Source of the DNA: Flavobacterium sp. 9AF
GTDB lineage: Bacteria > Bacteroidota > Bacteroidia > Flavobacteriales > Flavobacteriaceae
Direction: 5' to 3'
NCBI RefSeq assembly: GCF_902506265.1
Contig: NZ_LR733556.1
Location: 2,028,821-2,092,820 of the forward strand
DNA length: 64,000 nucleotides
Under the pieces are notes generated by a model that ran no database searches, was not told where the DNA came from, and was given only the letters and a program-made list of their open reading frames with translations. Positions 9,591 to 19,200 of this stretch are shown here, piece by piece. Both the position numbers and the translations under genes were made by a program. Positions within the stretch are counted from its first letter, which is position 1. Each line of letters begins with the position of its first letter.

Positions 9591-10454
9591 ATGTCTTCAT
9601 TACATTTAACTGAAATTGAACGTGTAGAAACTATTTCAAAAGAAGATTTTTACACAAACTATGTAAAAAAACAAAAGCCATTAGTTATAGAAAAATTAAC
9701 TACAGATTGGCCTGCTTACTCAAAATGGAATTTAGAATATATTAAAAATATTGCTGGAGATAAAACGGTTCCATTGTATGATGATAGACCTGTATCTTAC
9801 AAAGATGGTTTTAATGAAGCGCATGCAAAAATGAAAATGAACGACTATATAGATTTGCTTCAATCAAAACCGACAAATTATCGCATTTTTTTGTATAATT
9901 TAATGAAAGAAGTTCCTACTCTTCAAAATGATTTTAAATGGCCTAAAATTGGCCTAAAATTAGTTAAACAATTACCCATGTTGTTCTTTGGAGGTGAAAA
10001 TTCTAAAGTCTTTATGCATTTCGACATTGATTATTCAAATATCTTACATTTTCATTTTCATGGTATTAAACAATGTGTTTTATTTGAACCCAACCAAACT
10101 CCGTATTTATATAAAGTACCTTATTCATTAATTTCAAGAGAAGATATCGATTTTGACAATCCAAATTTTGATAAATTTCCAGCTTTAAAAAAAACTAAGG
10201 GTCTGATTTGTAATCTAAAACACGGAGAAATGCTATATATGCCGGAAGGTTATTGGCACTATATGAAATATGTTACTCCTGGATTTTCGATGAGTTTAAG
10301 AGCTTTTCCAAGAAAACCTGTCAATTTAATAAAAGCAGTCTATAATGTGTTTTTTATGCGTTATTATGATAATTTTATGCGCAAAAGAAAAGGACAAGCT
10401 TGGATAGACTATAAAAATGAAAAAGCCATTTTAAATACAAATAAAAATATTTAA
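9591..10454 (+). CDS. Cupin-like / JmjC-domain protein, putative Fe(II)/2-oxoglutarate oxygenase
   Basis: The 287-residue protein looks like the cupin_8 (JmjC-like) family: an N-terminal ...KPLVIEKLTTDWPAYSKWN segment, the metal-site region with HFDIDYSNILHFHFHG near residues 143-158, and the second histidine in MPEGYWHYMKY near residue 220. An HxD...H triad would bind Fe(II). Members hydroxylate proteins or tRNA-modifying targets; the substrate here is unknown. It begins with ATG right after a hairpin with T-run and has a possible -7 box. It ends at a bidirectional terminator shared with the dipeptidase gene. No Shine-Dalgarno is visible. Confidence 0.85.
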   Translation: MSSLHLTEIERVETISKEDFYTNYVKKQKPLVIEKLTTDWPAYSKWNLEYIKNIAGDKTVPLYDDRPVSYKDGFNEAHAKMKMNDYIDLLQSKPTNYRIFLYNLMKEVPTLQNDFKWPKIGLKLVKQLPMLFFGGENSKVFMHFDIDYSNILHFHFHGIKQCVLFEPNQTPYLYKVPYSLISREDIDFDNPNFDKFPALKKTKGLICNLKHGEMLYMPEGYWHYMKYVTPGFSMSLRAFPRKPVNLIKAVYNVFFMRYYDNFMRKRKGQAWIDYKNEKAILNTNKNI

Positions 10455-10455
10455 C

Positions 10456-10485
10456 AAAAAAGCCACTTTTAAAAGTGGCTTTTCT
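10456..10485. terminator. Bidirectional terminator between the JmjC-like gene and the dipeptidase gene
   Basis: The 20-bp perfect palindrome at 10461-10480 (AGCCACTTTT/AAAAGTGGCT) is flanked by A on the left and T on the right, so it works for both convergent genes. It sits between the two stop codons. Confidence 0.85.
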
Positions 10486-10486
10486 G

Positions 10487-11875
10487 CTATTTACTCATTT
10501 CTACAAAATACTTGTAAAAAAGTGGAATAGTTTCAATTCCTTTTAAATAATTAAATATTCCAAAATGTTCATTTGGTGAATGGATAGCATCGCTATCTAA
10601 TCCAAATCCCATTAAAATTGTTTTACTTTTTAATTCTTTCTCAAATAAAGCTACAATAGGAATACTTCCTCCTGAACGAACAGGAATGGCAGGCACACCA
10701 AATGTTTCAGTGTAAGCTTTATTTGCTGCTTGATAACCTATACTATCTATAGGTGTAACATAACCTTGTCCTCCATGATGTGGTTTCACTTTTACTTTTA
10801 CAGCTTTTGGAGCAATACTTTCAAAATGCTTCTTAAATAAATCTGTTATTTCTTCCCAATCTTGATTTGGAACTAAACGCATAGATATTTTAGCATAAGC
10901 TTTACTTGCAATAACTGTTTTTGCTCCTTCACCTGTATAACCACCCCAAATACCGTTTACATCTAATGTTGGACGTATAGAATTTCTTTCGTTAGTAACA
11001 TAACTCTCTTCACCATATACATCATCAATATCCAATGCATTCTTATATTTTTCTAATGAAAAAGGAGCTTTAGCCATTTCGGCTCTTTCTTCATTAGATA
11101 GCTCTTCTACTTTATCATAAAACCCTGGAATGGTAATATGATTATTTTCATCATGAAGAGAAGCTATCATTTTCGATAATATGTTAATTGGATTAGCTAC
11201 AGCACCACCATATAAACCAGAATGCAAATCTCTATTTGGACCAGTAACTTCAACCTCAACATAGCTTAAGCCACGTAAACCTGTAGTAATTGAAGGCTGT
11301 GAATTTGAAATCATCCCAGTATCAGAAATTAATATTACATCATTAGCTAGTTTTTCTTGATTTCGTTCAACAAACCAACTTAAACTTTTTGAACCTACTT
11401 CCTCTTCTCCTTCGATCATAAACTTCACATTACAAGGTAAGCAATTATTTTTAATCATATATTCAAATGCCTTAACGTGCATATACATTTGCCCTTTGTC
11501 ATCACAAGCACCTCTTGCAAAAATGGCTCCTTCTGGATGCAAATCAGTATTTTTTATTATGGGTTCAAATGGAGGAGAGTTCCATAAATCGATTGGATCG
11601 GCTGGTTGTACATCATAATGTCCATAAATAAGTACTGTAGGTAAATTAGTATCTATAATTTTTTCTCCATACACAATTGGATATCCAGGTGTCTCGCAAA
11701 GTTCTACAAAATCACACCCTGCTTTTTCAAGACTAGTTTTAACCGCTTCTGCTGTCATGATTACATCATGCGAAAAAGCACTATCAGCGCTAACTGAAGG
11801 TATTTTTAACAATTCGATTAATTCATTTATAAATCGCTCTTTATTCTCTTCGACGTATTCTTTTATGTTTTTCAT
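10487..11875 (-). CDS. M20-family dipeptidase / peptidase
   Basis: This is a 462-residue cytosolic metallopeptidase of the M20 (PepV/CNDP-like) group. The metal-binding and catalytic motifs are in order: YGHYDVQP near residue 87, GACDDKGQ near residue 120 (bridging Asp), EGEEEVGS near residue 155 (catalytic Glu and ligand) and a C-terminal HSPNEHF. The lid/dimerisation domain lies between residues about 200 and 370. It would hydrolyse dipeptides or short peptides, fitting next to secreted proteases whose products must be broken down inside the cell. A TAACTTTG box at 11897-11904 serves as the -7 element. The start is ATG, and there is no signal peptide. Confidence 0.93.
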   Translation of the reverse strand: MKNIKEYVEENKERFINELIELLKIPSVSADSAFSHDVIMTAEAVKTSLEKAGCDFVELCETPGYPIVYGEKIIDTNLPTVLIYGHYDVQPADPIDLWNSPPFEPIIKNTDLHPEGAIFARGACDDKGQMYMHVKAFEYMIKNNCLPCNVKFMIEGEEEVGSKSLSWFVERNQEKLANDVILISDTGMISNSQPSITTGLRGLSYVEVEVTGPNRDLHSGLYGGAVANPINILSKMIASLHDENNHITIPGFYDKVEELSNEERAEMAKAPFSLEKYKNALDIDDVYGEESYVTNERNSIRPTLDVNGIWGGYTGEGAKTVIASKAYAKISMRLVPNQDWEEITDLFKKHFESIAPKAVKVKVKPHHGGQGYVTPIDSIGYQAANKAYTETFGVPAIPVRSGGSIPIVALFEKELKSKTILMGFGLDSDAIHSPNEHFGIFNYLKGIETIPLFYKYFVEMSK

Positions 11876-11896
11876 TATCTAATTTGGTTTGTAAGC

Positions 11897-11904
11897 CAAA
11901 GTTA
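11897..11904 (-). promoter_or_regulatory. -7 promoter box for the M20 dipeptidase gene
   Basis: On the minus strand this is TAACTTTG, 22 bases upstream of the ATG. It fits TAnnTTTG. Confidence 0.55.
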
Positions 11905-11919
11905 CAAAATAATATAATC

Positions 11920-11953
11920 AAAAAAAATGAGTTGTTATTTCTAACAACTCATT
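11920..11953 (-). terminator. Intrinsic terminator of the second reprolysin-like gene
   Basis: ATGAGTTGTTA and TAACAACTCAT form an 11-bp perfect stem with a 4-base loop at 11927-11952. The A-run at 11920-11927 is a T-run on the minus strand, the direction of the upstream gene. Confidence 0.8.
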
Positions 11954-11973
11954 CATATTAAAATTCTACGCGA

Positions 11974-14900
11974 TTAAAAAATAATTTTTTTACTAATCAC
12001 TTGACCATTAGTTAATGTAACTTTGACAATTAATCCTTGATTTCTTACTTCTAAACTATTTACCGAAAAATTCTTATTATTTATGCTTTTTTCATTTAAC
12101 AAATTTCTACCTAATACATCATAGATACTAATTGATTTGATAATTTCTTTTTCACTATTAACAAAAATTGTATTGTTTTGAGTATAAAGAACAATCGCAT
12201 TTTCATTTATAAAAACATCTGTATTTAAAGTTACATTTTTATATACTATTTCAAAACGATCTTCAAATGTTCCAACTTGAGAATTAAACGAGTAGGATGT
12301 TTGCGTAATATCATGGATTACATTTGTATATTTATCTTTTATATATATAGTTTGTGAATCAAATAATCCGTCTTTATTCTCTAGACTAATTGAGTACATT
12401 CCTGGAATTTCGACTTTTAATCCTAGGTTAACAATATCATTATCATCAAAAGGCAAACTTCTTCCTTGTATAACATATTCTTCATTATTAATAATACTAT
12501 AAATATAAGTACTATTAACATTATCTAGTGTTTTTCCATCAATCAAGTTATCAAAACCTAGAGTAGCGCCATCTATATAACCAACTAATATTTGATTATA
12601 TGAATTTGTATCATTATTTAAATTCAACCAAAATCTATGTAGATTAGTATTTGTAGAACTCTTAAAGAATTGAGTACTTGTAGAAGCATTTACTCTTTGA
12701 AAATTAGTAAATGTAGCACTACCAAAATCATAAGCTCTAACAAAGAAACCTTGGCCAGTTTGAATAATCCCATTTGGCGCACTACCACCAGCCGCAGCCG
12801 CAGTACCTCCAAGTTTTGTATAAGAAGCATAATTATTAACTGGATAAACACCAGCACTTGCAGCTGCTGTATGGGTCCAAAAATACAATGCTCCAACTGT
12901 GGTTGCATTATCTTCCATAAATCTTGAAGCATCTATAGGTGATGCATACGGATTACCAATCAAATTATATCCTTTTCCTAAACTTGTAACTAAGTTCCCG
13001 TTATAAGGTACTCCATCATATTGTCCATTATAAACTGCTGGAATAGTTGCAGACCAATTATTATCTACTCGAATCATATATCCTTTTCCAGAAGCAAAGT
13101 TATTAGTTGGACTAACAGATTGATAAGCCGTTGGTGTAGTAGTTCCAGTATATAAATATTCGTAAAAACGAGTAGGCACCGTATTTGGAGAAAAATCTAA
13201 TAATTGTTGTCCAACAACTGGTGAAGCCCATGCTGTATAATCTAGACGAATCATTGGCGTTGAACTTTTCTCTACAATTATATTCCCCGAATTTACTGCA
13301 CTAGCATCAATTTGTCTTAAAGCACCATTGTTTTTTACCGTAAGTGATCCTCCAGAATTTACAACAACTTCATTTGTTACTATCAAGGTATTTCCAGCTG
13401 ATACGATTACGCTTGCTCCTGTATTTACAATTACAGAACATGCTTCAATATTAGAACTTAAAGTATAATTGCCATCAAAAATAGCTACCACATTCTTTAA
13501 AGGAACACCATTTGACCAAGTAGAACCATTCCAAGTTGTTGCAATAACACCACATGCATTAGGCGATTCTTCAATTGTTGTTTGAGTTGTACAAATTTCA
13601 AAAGTTAAAGAATTAAGTGTCCCTGTATCTCCTTGATATCCATCTACAGCTAAAAATGACCAAGTTCCATTTGCAAGTTTTCCATTATACACATTAAATG
13701 TAGAAGACGGTTGATATGTACCTGGCCCTAATATAGTATTAGTATTTCCAGAACATGGTATAGCAGTTGCAGCCTGTGAATCTAAACTAATATTATTAAA
13801 ACCATTTTGGTTTGTACACACTCCATTTACATATAAAACTTGGGTTCCATCCGGGTGATTAAGAGCTAAAACTACATCTTGTATATATGTATGGCTTACA
13901 TTTAAATTAAGAATATTCACATCTGAAATAGTTCCTGACATAACAGGAACATTGGTCGTAAAACCTACAACAGTTCCAAAACCGCCACCAGCTTGTCCAT
14001 CTGGAATGGATAAATTAGGTGTAAAAGGATATTGATTACATGTAGTCGTAGTAGTTACTGTATATCCAATAGCAAAATCATTCGTATTAATTGCATAAAA
14101 ATCATTCCCTGTTGGCTCAATTAAAATCCTACAATAAGGTGAAGCAACATTTGGTATAGTAACACTTTGAGTTCCATCATTTGGAGTATTACTTACTAAA
14201 GTTATTGGAAAAGTTTGTCCACCATCGGTCGAAAGTTTAATATTCACATTCGCAGCACCAGTCATAGTATTAGTACTATTTACTGACCAAGTTATCGTTT
14301 GTGAAGAACCTTGTGTATAAGAAATACCTGAAGTATTCTGAGAAGTTACCAAGAAAGGTCCTTTAGTTCTATCAAAAGTAACTACAATATTTGCACTTTT
14401 GTTATTTCCACCTCCTGGACGATTATCTCGAACGGTCATTTTAAAATTTAATATTCTATTGGCACTTGGGTTATTTGGAATAATTTCCCATTGATTTCCA
14501 GTAATACCATTAGCTATATGGTCTTGCATTCTAGGAAAATATCTAATACCATTATTTTTAGGCATAAAAGATCTAAAATTTGCTCCATTGGTTTTTGTTT
14601 CTGAAGGATAGGAAGCAGCAGCACCAACAGTAGTAGCATCGTCAACCTGTTCCCAACAATAGGACAATACATCTCCTGCATCGACATCAGTAGCTGTTCC
14701 TATTAATTTAAACGCAGTTCCTCTAGGCAATGTTTTGGTTGCTATAGTGCTTGGTACAGGCACCGCATTTGAAGTTGCAATTATAGTAGGACAGGATTTA
14801 CTCTTAATATTGGTTGTAATTTGCTGAATTGAACCCGCATGAAAAATTGGAATTGAATGATTTGCTACATCTGTAGCTCCAGTTATTCCAGCATATCCCA

Positions 14901-16098
14901 TAATGGTTACTCCAGAACCTGGCTCCATATTAACTGAATTATTTTCTGCACTATGAGAAAAAGTGTGATTTCCTCCTAGTTGATGACCAATTTCATGAGC
15001 CACGTAATCTACATCAAAATTATCACCAAAAGGTATTCCATCTCCTGGTGAAGTATAACCACTTCCTTTATACGCTACTGGATATACTTGAGGGTCACCT
15101 GGATATGTAGTTGTTGATTGATCATCACTACATACACAACCTATACATCCTGCGTTACCACCTCCACCAGAAGCTCCAAATAAATGGCCTATATCAAAAC
15201 TGGCATTTCCCAACACACTACTAAGTGTATTCATTAATTGTAAATTCCATGGATCCATATTAGTTGAAGGGGAATATGGGTCAGTTGCTGAATCATAATA
15301 AATTACATCTGTTGTATTAGCTATTAATTGCATGGTACAATTAAAATCCATTTCGAATAAAGCATTTACACGCGTGTAAGTTGCATTAAAAGCTGCTAAC
15401 ACTAAATTAACTTGTGCTGCAGTAGTTGCACCAAAATAATTAGCATATTCACCAGTACAAGATTGAGCCATTCTGAATACTCTTAAATTAGAATCATCAG
15501 CATCTCTATTTGTATTATCCAACACTCCTTTAGGATTACCAAATTTGCGTACTGCCTCATCAGTGGAACAAATAAAATCTCCATCTGCTTTTTTAGATTT
15601 AGCTCTATCAAAAACAATTATTGTTTTATAATCCTCCGAAATTGGATCAATAATATAGGTTCTTTGTTCAGATCCAGATCGTATAAGCGCGCTTATACCA
15701 TTATAAGGTGAAATACTAAATCGTATTGTATTTGAAGGATTTGATACTCCTTGACCTGCATAAGATTTGATTTCAGGGAATTTCAATTGCAAATCGCTTT
15801 CAAATGTTGATGCTTCTACAATTCGATATTGTTCTAAAATACCTTCTGGGTTAGGGATAGAAACAATCACCGAAGAAATACCAAAAAAATTTTCTCTTTT
15901 AGGTACATTCACTAAACTTGTTTTGAATCTTTGATAATCAAATTCAAATAATTTATATTCAGAAGGCCATGATGATCTTCTAATTTTTCCTAATTTATCT
16001 AAATTAGTATTTGCTATATTTTTCCAACTATTTTCTTTTTGGGAAAAAATTTGTAAAAACGAAAAACATAAGGTTAATAACAGTAATTTTTTTCTCAT
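11974..16098 (-). CDS. Secreted reprolysin-like metalloprotease with P-domain and T9SS type C sorting domain
   Basis: The 1374-residue precursor has a signal peptide ending near FSQK, a prodomain-like region, and a reprolysin-type catalytic domain with HEIGHQLGGNH at residues 368-378 and IMGY downstream. A P/Homo B-like domain follows at about residues 690-840 (FTPNLSIPDG, HTYIQDVVL, LNHPDGT). After that comes a long beta-rich region with a WNGSTWSNGVP motif. The last about 150 residues (GRSLPFDDND, NVIHD, GTFEDRFEIVY, SKKIIF) form a T9SS type C sorting domain. It resembles the protein at 1-3271 through the catalytic half but has a different C-terminus. Function is extracellular proteolysis by inference. 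The short frames at 12670-12932 are shadows. Confidence 0.93.
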   Translation of the reverse strand: MRKKLLLLTLCFSFLQIFSQKENSWKNIANTNLDKLGKIRRSSWPSEYKLFEFDYQRFKTSLVNVPKRENFFGISSVIVSIPNPEGILEQYRIVEASTFESDLQLKFPEIKSYAGQGVSNPSNTIRFSISPYNGISALIRSGSEQRTYIIDPISEDYKTIIVFDRAKSKKADGDFICSTDEAVRKFGNPKGVLDNTNRDADDSNLRVFRMAQSCTGEYANYFGATTAAQVNLVLAAFNATYTRVNALFEMDFNCTMQLIANTTDVIYYDSATDPYSPSTNMDPWNLQLMNTLSSVLGNASFDIGHLFGASGGGGNAGCIGCVCSDDQSTTTYPGDPQVYPVAYKGSGYTSPGDGIPFGDNFDVDYVAHEIGHQLGGNHTFSHSAENNSVNMEPGSGVTIMGYAGITGATDVANHSIPIFHAGSIQQITTNIKSKSCPTIIATSNAVPVPSTIATKTLPRGTAFKLIGTATDVDAGDVLSYCWEQVDDATTVGAAASYPSETKTNGANFRSFMPKNNGIRYFPRMQDHIANGITGNQWEIIPNNPSANRILNFKMTVRDNRPGGGNNKSANIVVTFDRTKGPFLVTSQNTSGISYTQGSSQTITWSVNSTNTMTGAANVNIKLSTDGGQTFPITLVSNTPNDGTQSVTIPNVASPYCRILIEPTGNDFYAINTNDFAIGYTVTTTTTCNQYPFTPNLSIPDGQAGGGFGTVVGFTTNVPVMSGTISDVNILNLNVSHTYIQDVVLALNHPDGTQVLYVNGVCTNQNGFNNISLDSQAATAIPCSGNTNTILGPGTYQPSSTFNVYNGKLANGTWSFLAVDGYQGDTGTLNSLTFEICTTQTTIEESPNACGVIATTWNGSTWSNGVPLKNVVAIFDGNYTLSSNIEACSVIVNTGASVIVSAGNTLIVTNEVVVNSGGSLTVKNNGALRQIDASAVNSGNIIVEKSSTPMIRLDYTAWASPVVGQQLLDFSPNTVPTRFYEYLYTGTTTPTAYQSVSPTNNFASGKGYMIRVDNNWSATIPAVYNGQYDGVPYNGNLVTSLGKGYNLIGNPYASPIDASRFMEDNATTVGALYFWTHTAAASAGVYPVNNYASYTKLGGTAAAAGGSAPNGIIQTGQGFFVRAYDFGSATFTNFQRVNASTSTQFFKSSTNTNLHRFWLNLNNDTNSYNQILVGYIDGATLGFDNLIDGKTLDNVNSTYIYSIINNEEYVIQGRSLPFDDNDIVNLGLKVEIPGMYSISLENKDGLFDSQTIYIKDKYTNVIHDITQTSYSFNSQVGTFEDRFEIVYKNVTLNTDVFINENAIVLYTQNNTIFVNSEKEIIKSISIYDVLGRNLLNEKSINNKNFSVNSLEVRNQGLIVKVTLTNGQVISKKIIF

Positions 16099-16140
16099 CT
16101 TTTGTTAAGGTTATAAATAGTTTAGGTTAATTGAAAAAAA

Positions 16141-16148
16141 CAAATATA
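16141..16148 (-). promoter_or_regulatory. -7 promoter box for the type C reprolysin gene
   Basis: On the minus strand this reads TATATTTG, identical to the box of the paralogue at 3302-3309. It lies 43 bases upstream of the ATG. Confidence 0.5.
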
Positions 16149-16181
16149 AAATTATTTTAATATTTTTAACTATTTTAAACA

Positions 16182-16208
16182 AAAAAACCGCTTAAAAGCG
16201 GCTTTTTT
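16182..16208 (-). terminator. Intrinsic terminator of the giant secreted protein gene
   Basis: CCGC/GCGG arms with inner A/T pairing, a T-run of seven on the minus strand and a matching A-run on the other side. It follows the stop codon of the gene at 16232-20863. Confidence 0.8.
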
Positions 16209-16231
16209 TAAGTAATTTCTTATTTATAATA

Positions 16232-19200
16232 TTAATAAATTATTTTTTTAGTTATTGTTACTTCATTATCTAATTCTACTTTTATAATTAATGGACTGTT
16301 ATTCTTCATCAACCCATTAATTATAACACTTGTATTAGTATTGTTTTTTTGGCTAGCAATTCTTCTTGCTAAAATGTCGTATACTTCAACAGATTTTATG
16401 CTTTTATTGGATAAAGATTTTATTTCAATAGATTGCTCATTTAGGATAAAAGAAAAATCATTTTGATTTTGGAATGTATCATTAGAAAGTGTTGCATTAG
16501 TATATCTCAAAACAAATCTATCGTTAAATGTTCCCACGACAGAATTAAATGTATATGGTGAAACTTTTAAATCATGGATTACATTTAAATACAAATCTTC
16601 TAAATAAATCTCTTGTTGATCAAAAAGACCATCAATTGCAAAAACACCAATAGAATTTAATCCTGATTTTACTATCTTAACTCCTAAAGAAACTTTGTCA
16701 TTAACTTCAAATGGAAATCTTCCTTGAATATCCATTTTTTTATCATTAATAATAGAATATATTGACGCTTCAGATGAGGCTAATTTTACAGCATCATACA
16801 TTCTGTCATGTCCCATAGTAGCACCATCTAAATAGCCAATTAAAGTCCTTGATGTTTTATTTGTTTCTGTAGTTAAATCCAACCAAATTCTACTTTTTGC
16901 ACTTGCATTTGCGGTTCTGTAAAACTGACTATTATCATAGGCTCTATTTCTCAATGAATTATTAAAAATTACATTACTACTAGCAGTAGCGCCATCATTC
17001 ATAATTGTAAAAAAACTTTGCCCACCTGCTACAAAACCATTAAAAGAAGATGGTCCTGCGCTTGCTCCAGTACTATTATAAATTATATAATCGTTTACAG
17101 TATAATTAGATTGATAACTAGCATAAAAAGGATTTTGGATAGCTGATGAAGGTGAAGTACCGTGAGTCCAAATTCGAATTGCTCCTTCAATATTAGTGTT
17201 TAATGTAAGAAAATCTATGGCGTTAATAGAAGATGGATATGGATTTCCAACTAAATTTAAATTATCATCTAAATTTGTAATTACTATTCCATTATTTCCT
17301 GCATAATCTGCACCTGTGTAATTTCCTCTTTGAATAGTGGTTGAAAAAACTCCGTTTCTTGGAATTCCATTAAAAGATCTAGATAAAACACCTCTCATAA
17401 TATATCCAACACCGGGTTGCATCGCCGTACCTAATGATGATGTCCAATACCCAATACCTCCATTTGGATTAGTTAAAATTGGATTCCACACATACACATT
17501 TCCTGTAGCAGGAGTGTTGATAACATCTACAGGTGAAGACCAATATACATAGTCTAAAGAACCTCCTGTTGTAGTTCTCTCATATGTTATATTTCCTGTA
17601 TTAACCCCTAAATCATTGACTTGAATTAAAGAACCGCTATTTAAAACGCTCATAGCTCCATCAACAGTCAAATTATTATTTACTTGAATAAAATCATTAG
17701 CATTAATGGTCACCGTTTTACCTGATTCAACATTTAAATTACCTGTAGCTATTAAATCATTAGATATATTAGTAGCAAAATTATTATTCAACACAACATT
17801 GTAGAATATTTCTGTCCCAAGCGGTGTTACTGAATTAATTATCTGATCTGTAGCTCCCCTGAAAATTATCGTTCCATTTCCTTCTTCAAATGCGGTCTCG
17901 CTACTATTATTAGTCCAGTTTCCATGTAGGAAAATTTTCCCATCCATAGTTCCAGCATTAGAGTCGTCCATATCTAAGATTCCTGTATTGTCTATTAACA
18001 AATTACCATATACTTCTAAAGCATTATTCGTGTTACCTAAAATTTCTACTTTACTTCCAAGAATATCCATATTTTTACAAACAGCCAAATCAGAGTAAAT
18101 ATCGGAATAAGTTGCAGTATAATCTATTCTTGCTACATTAGTTGCTGAAGCATTTACCAAAACATCTGTAGTCGCATTTGGAACCACAAGACCTGACCAA
18201 TTTGCACAGTTAAACCAATTTGTATCAACCCCTCCTACCCATTGCCCTGATGGATTACTTGGACCTATATTAAATGTTCTACCTGCACTAGTTGCCACAT
18301 TATTGGTAGGATTAAGATTATATCTTCCTGTACCTAAAGTCCAATTATTCCCAACATCTGCTACAGCATTAATAATTTGGTAAATAGAGGCTAAACCATG
18401 TTCTTTATCATTCTCATAATAACCACTTACTGCACTTGTACTAATACTCTCAACATTAAAACAAGTTAATGCTGCTGGCAATCTAGATTCTCTTGGATTT
18501 GCCGATGTTGTCAAGCTAGAACCACTACACGCATTAGATAATGGCACCCAAGCTGCTCTATTGGTCAATCCATGCAATAAAGTTCCTGATAAATAATAAT
18601 TTGCCTGATTTAAATCTATGCTACCATCTGAAGTAAAACTACCTTGCACCAAATACATTTGATCAGGTGAACTAGTCGATATATTAGGAGTTAGCAAAGT
18701 TCCTCCTATTACATTCCCTGAAAAATCTACCGTTCTATTACTAGAAACATTATTTGTAATTACATTAAGCGTACCAAACCAATTAGCGGTTCCATTAGTA
18801 ATTATTTGTAATACAGATCCTGCGGAAATAACAGAACTTCCATTATAAGTGATATCTACTTGATAAGGTGCTTCGCTAGGATCATCTCCTCCACCTCCCC
18901 ATTTATTTGTTCTCAATCCAGCAGCAGCACCTGCTTCGTATCTAGAATTTACAATAGAAAAAACTGTTCCTGGTAAAATATCTACCAAAGTAGCTACTAA
19001 ATATTCATCTTCAGCTCCACTTCCATGAATTTGTCCATCATAACCCGTAAAAATTAATTCACCAGGTTTAAATGTGGTACCACCTGTTACAGAATTTGAA
19101 GCAATTGCTAAAATATCAAAATTATATAACGATTCATTAGAATCAGAATTAGTTATATTAATAGTATTAGTAAACAAGCCTGCAGTTCCACTATTAAAAG

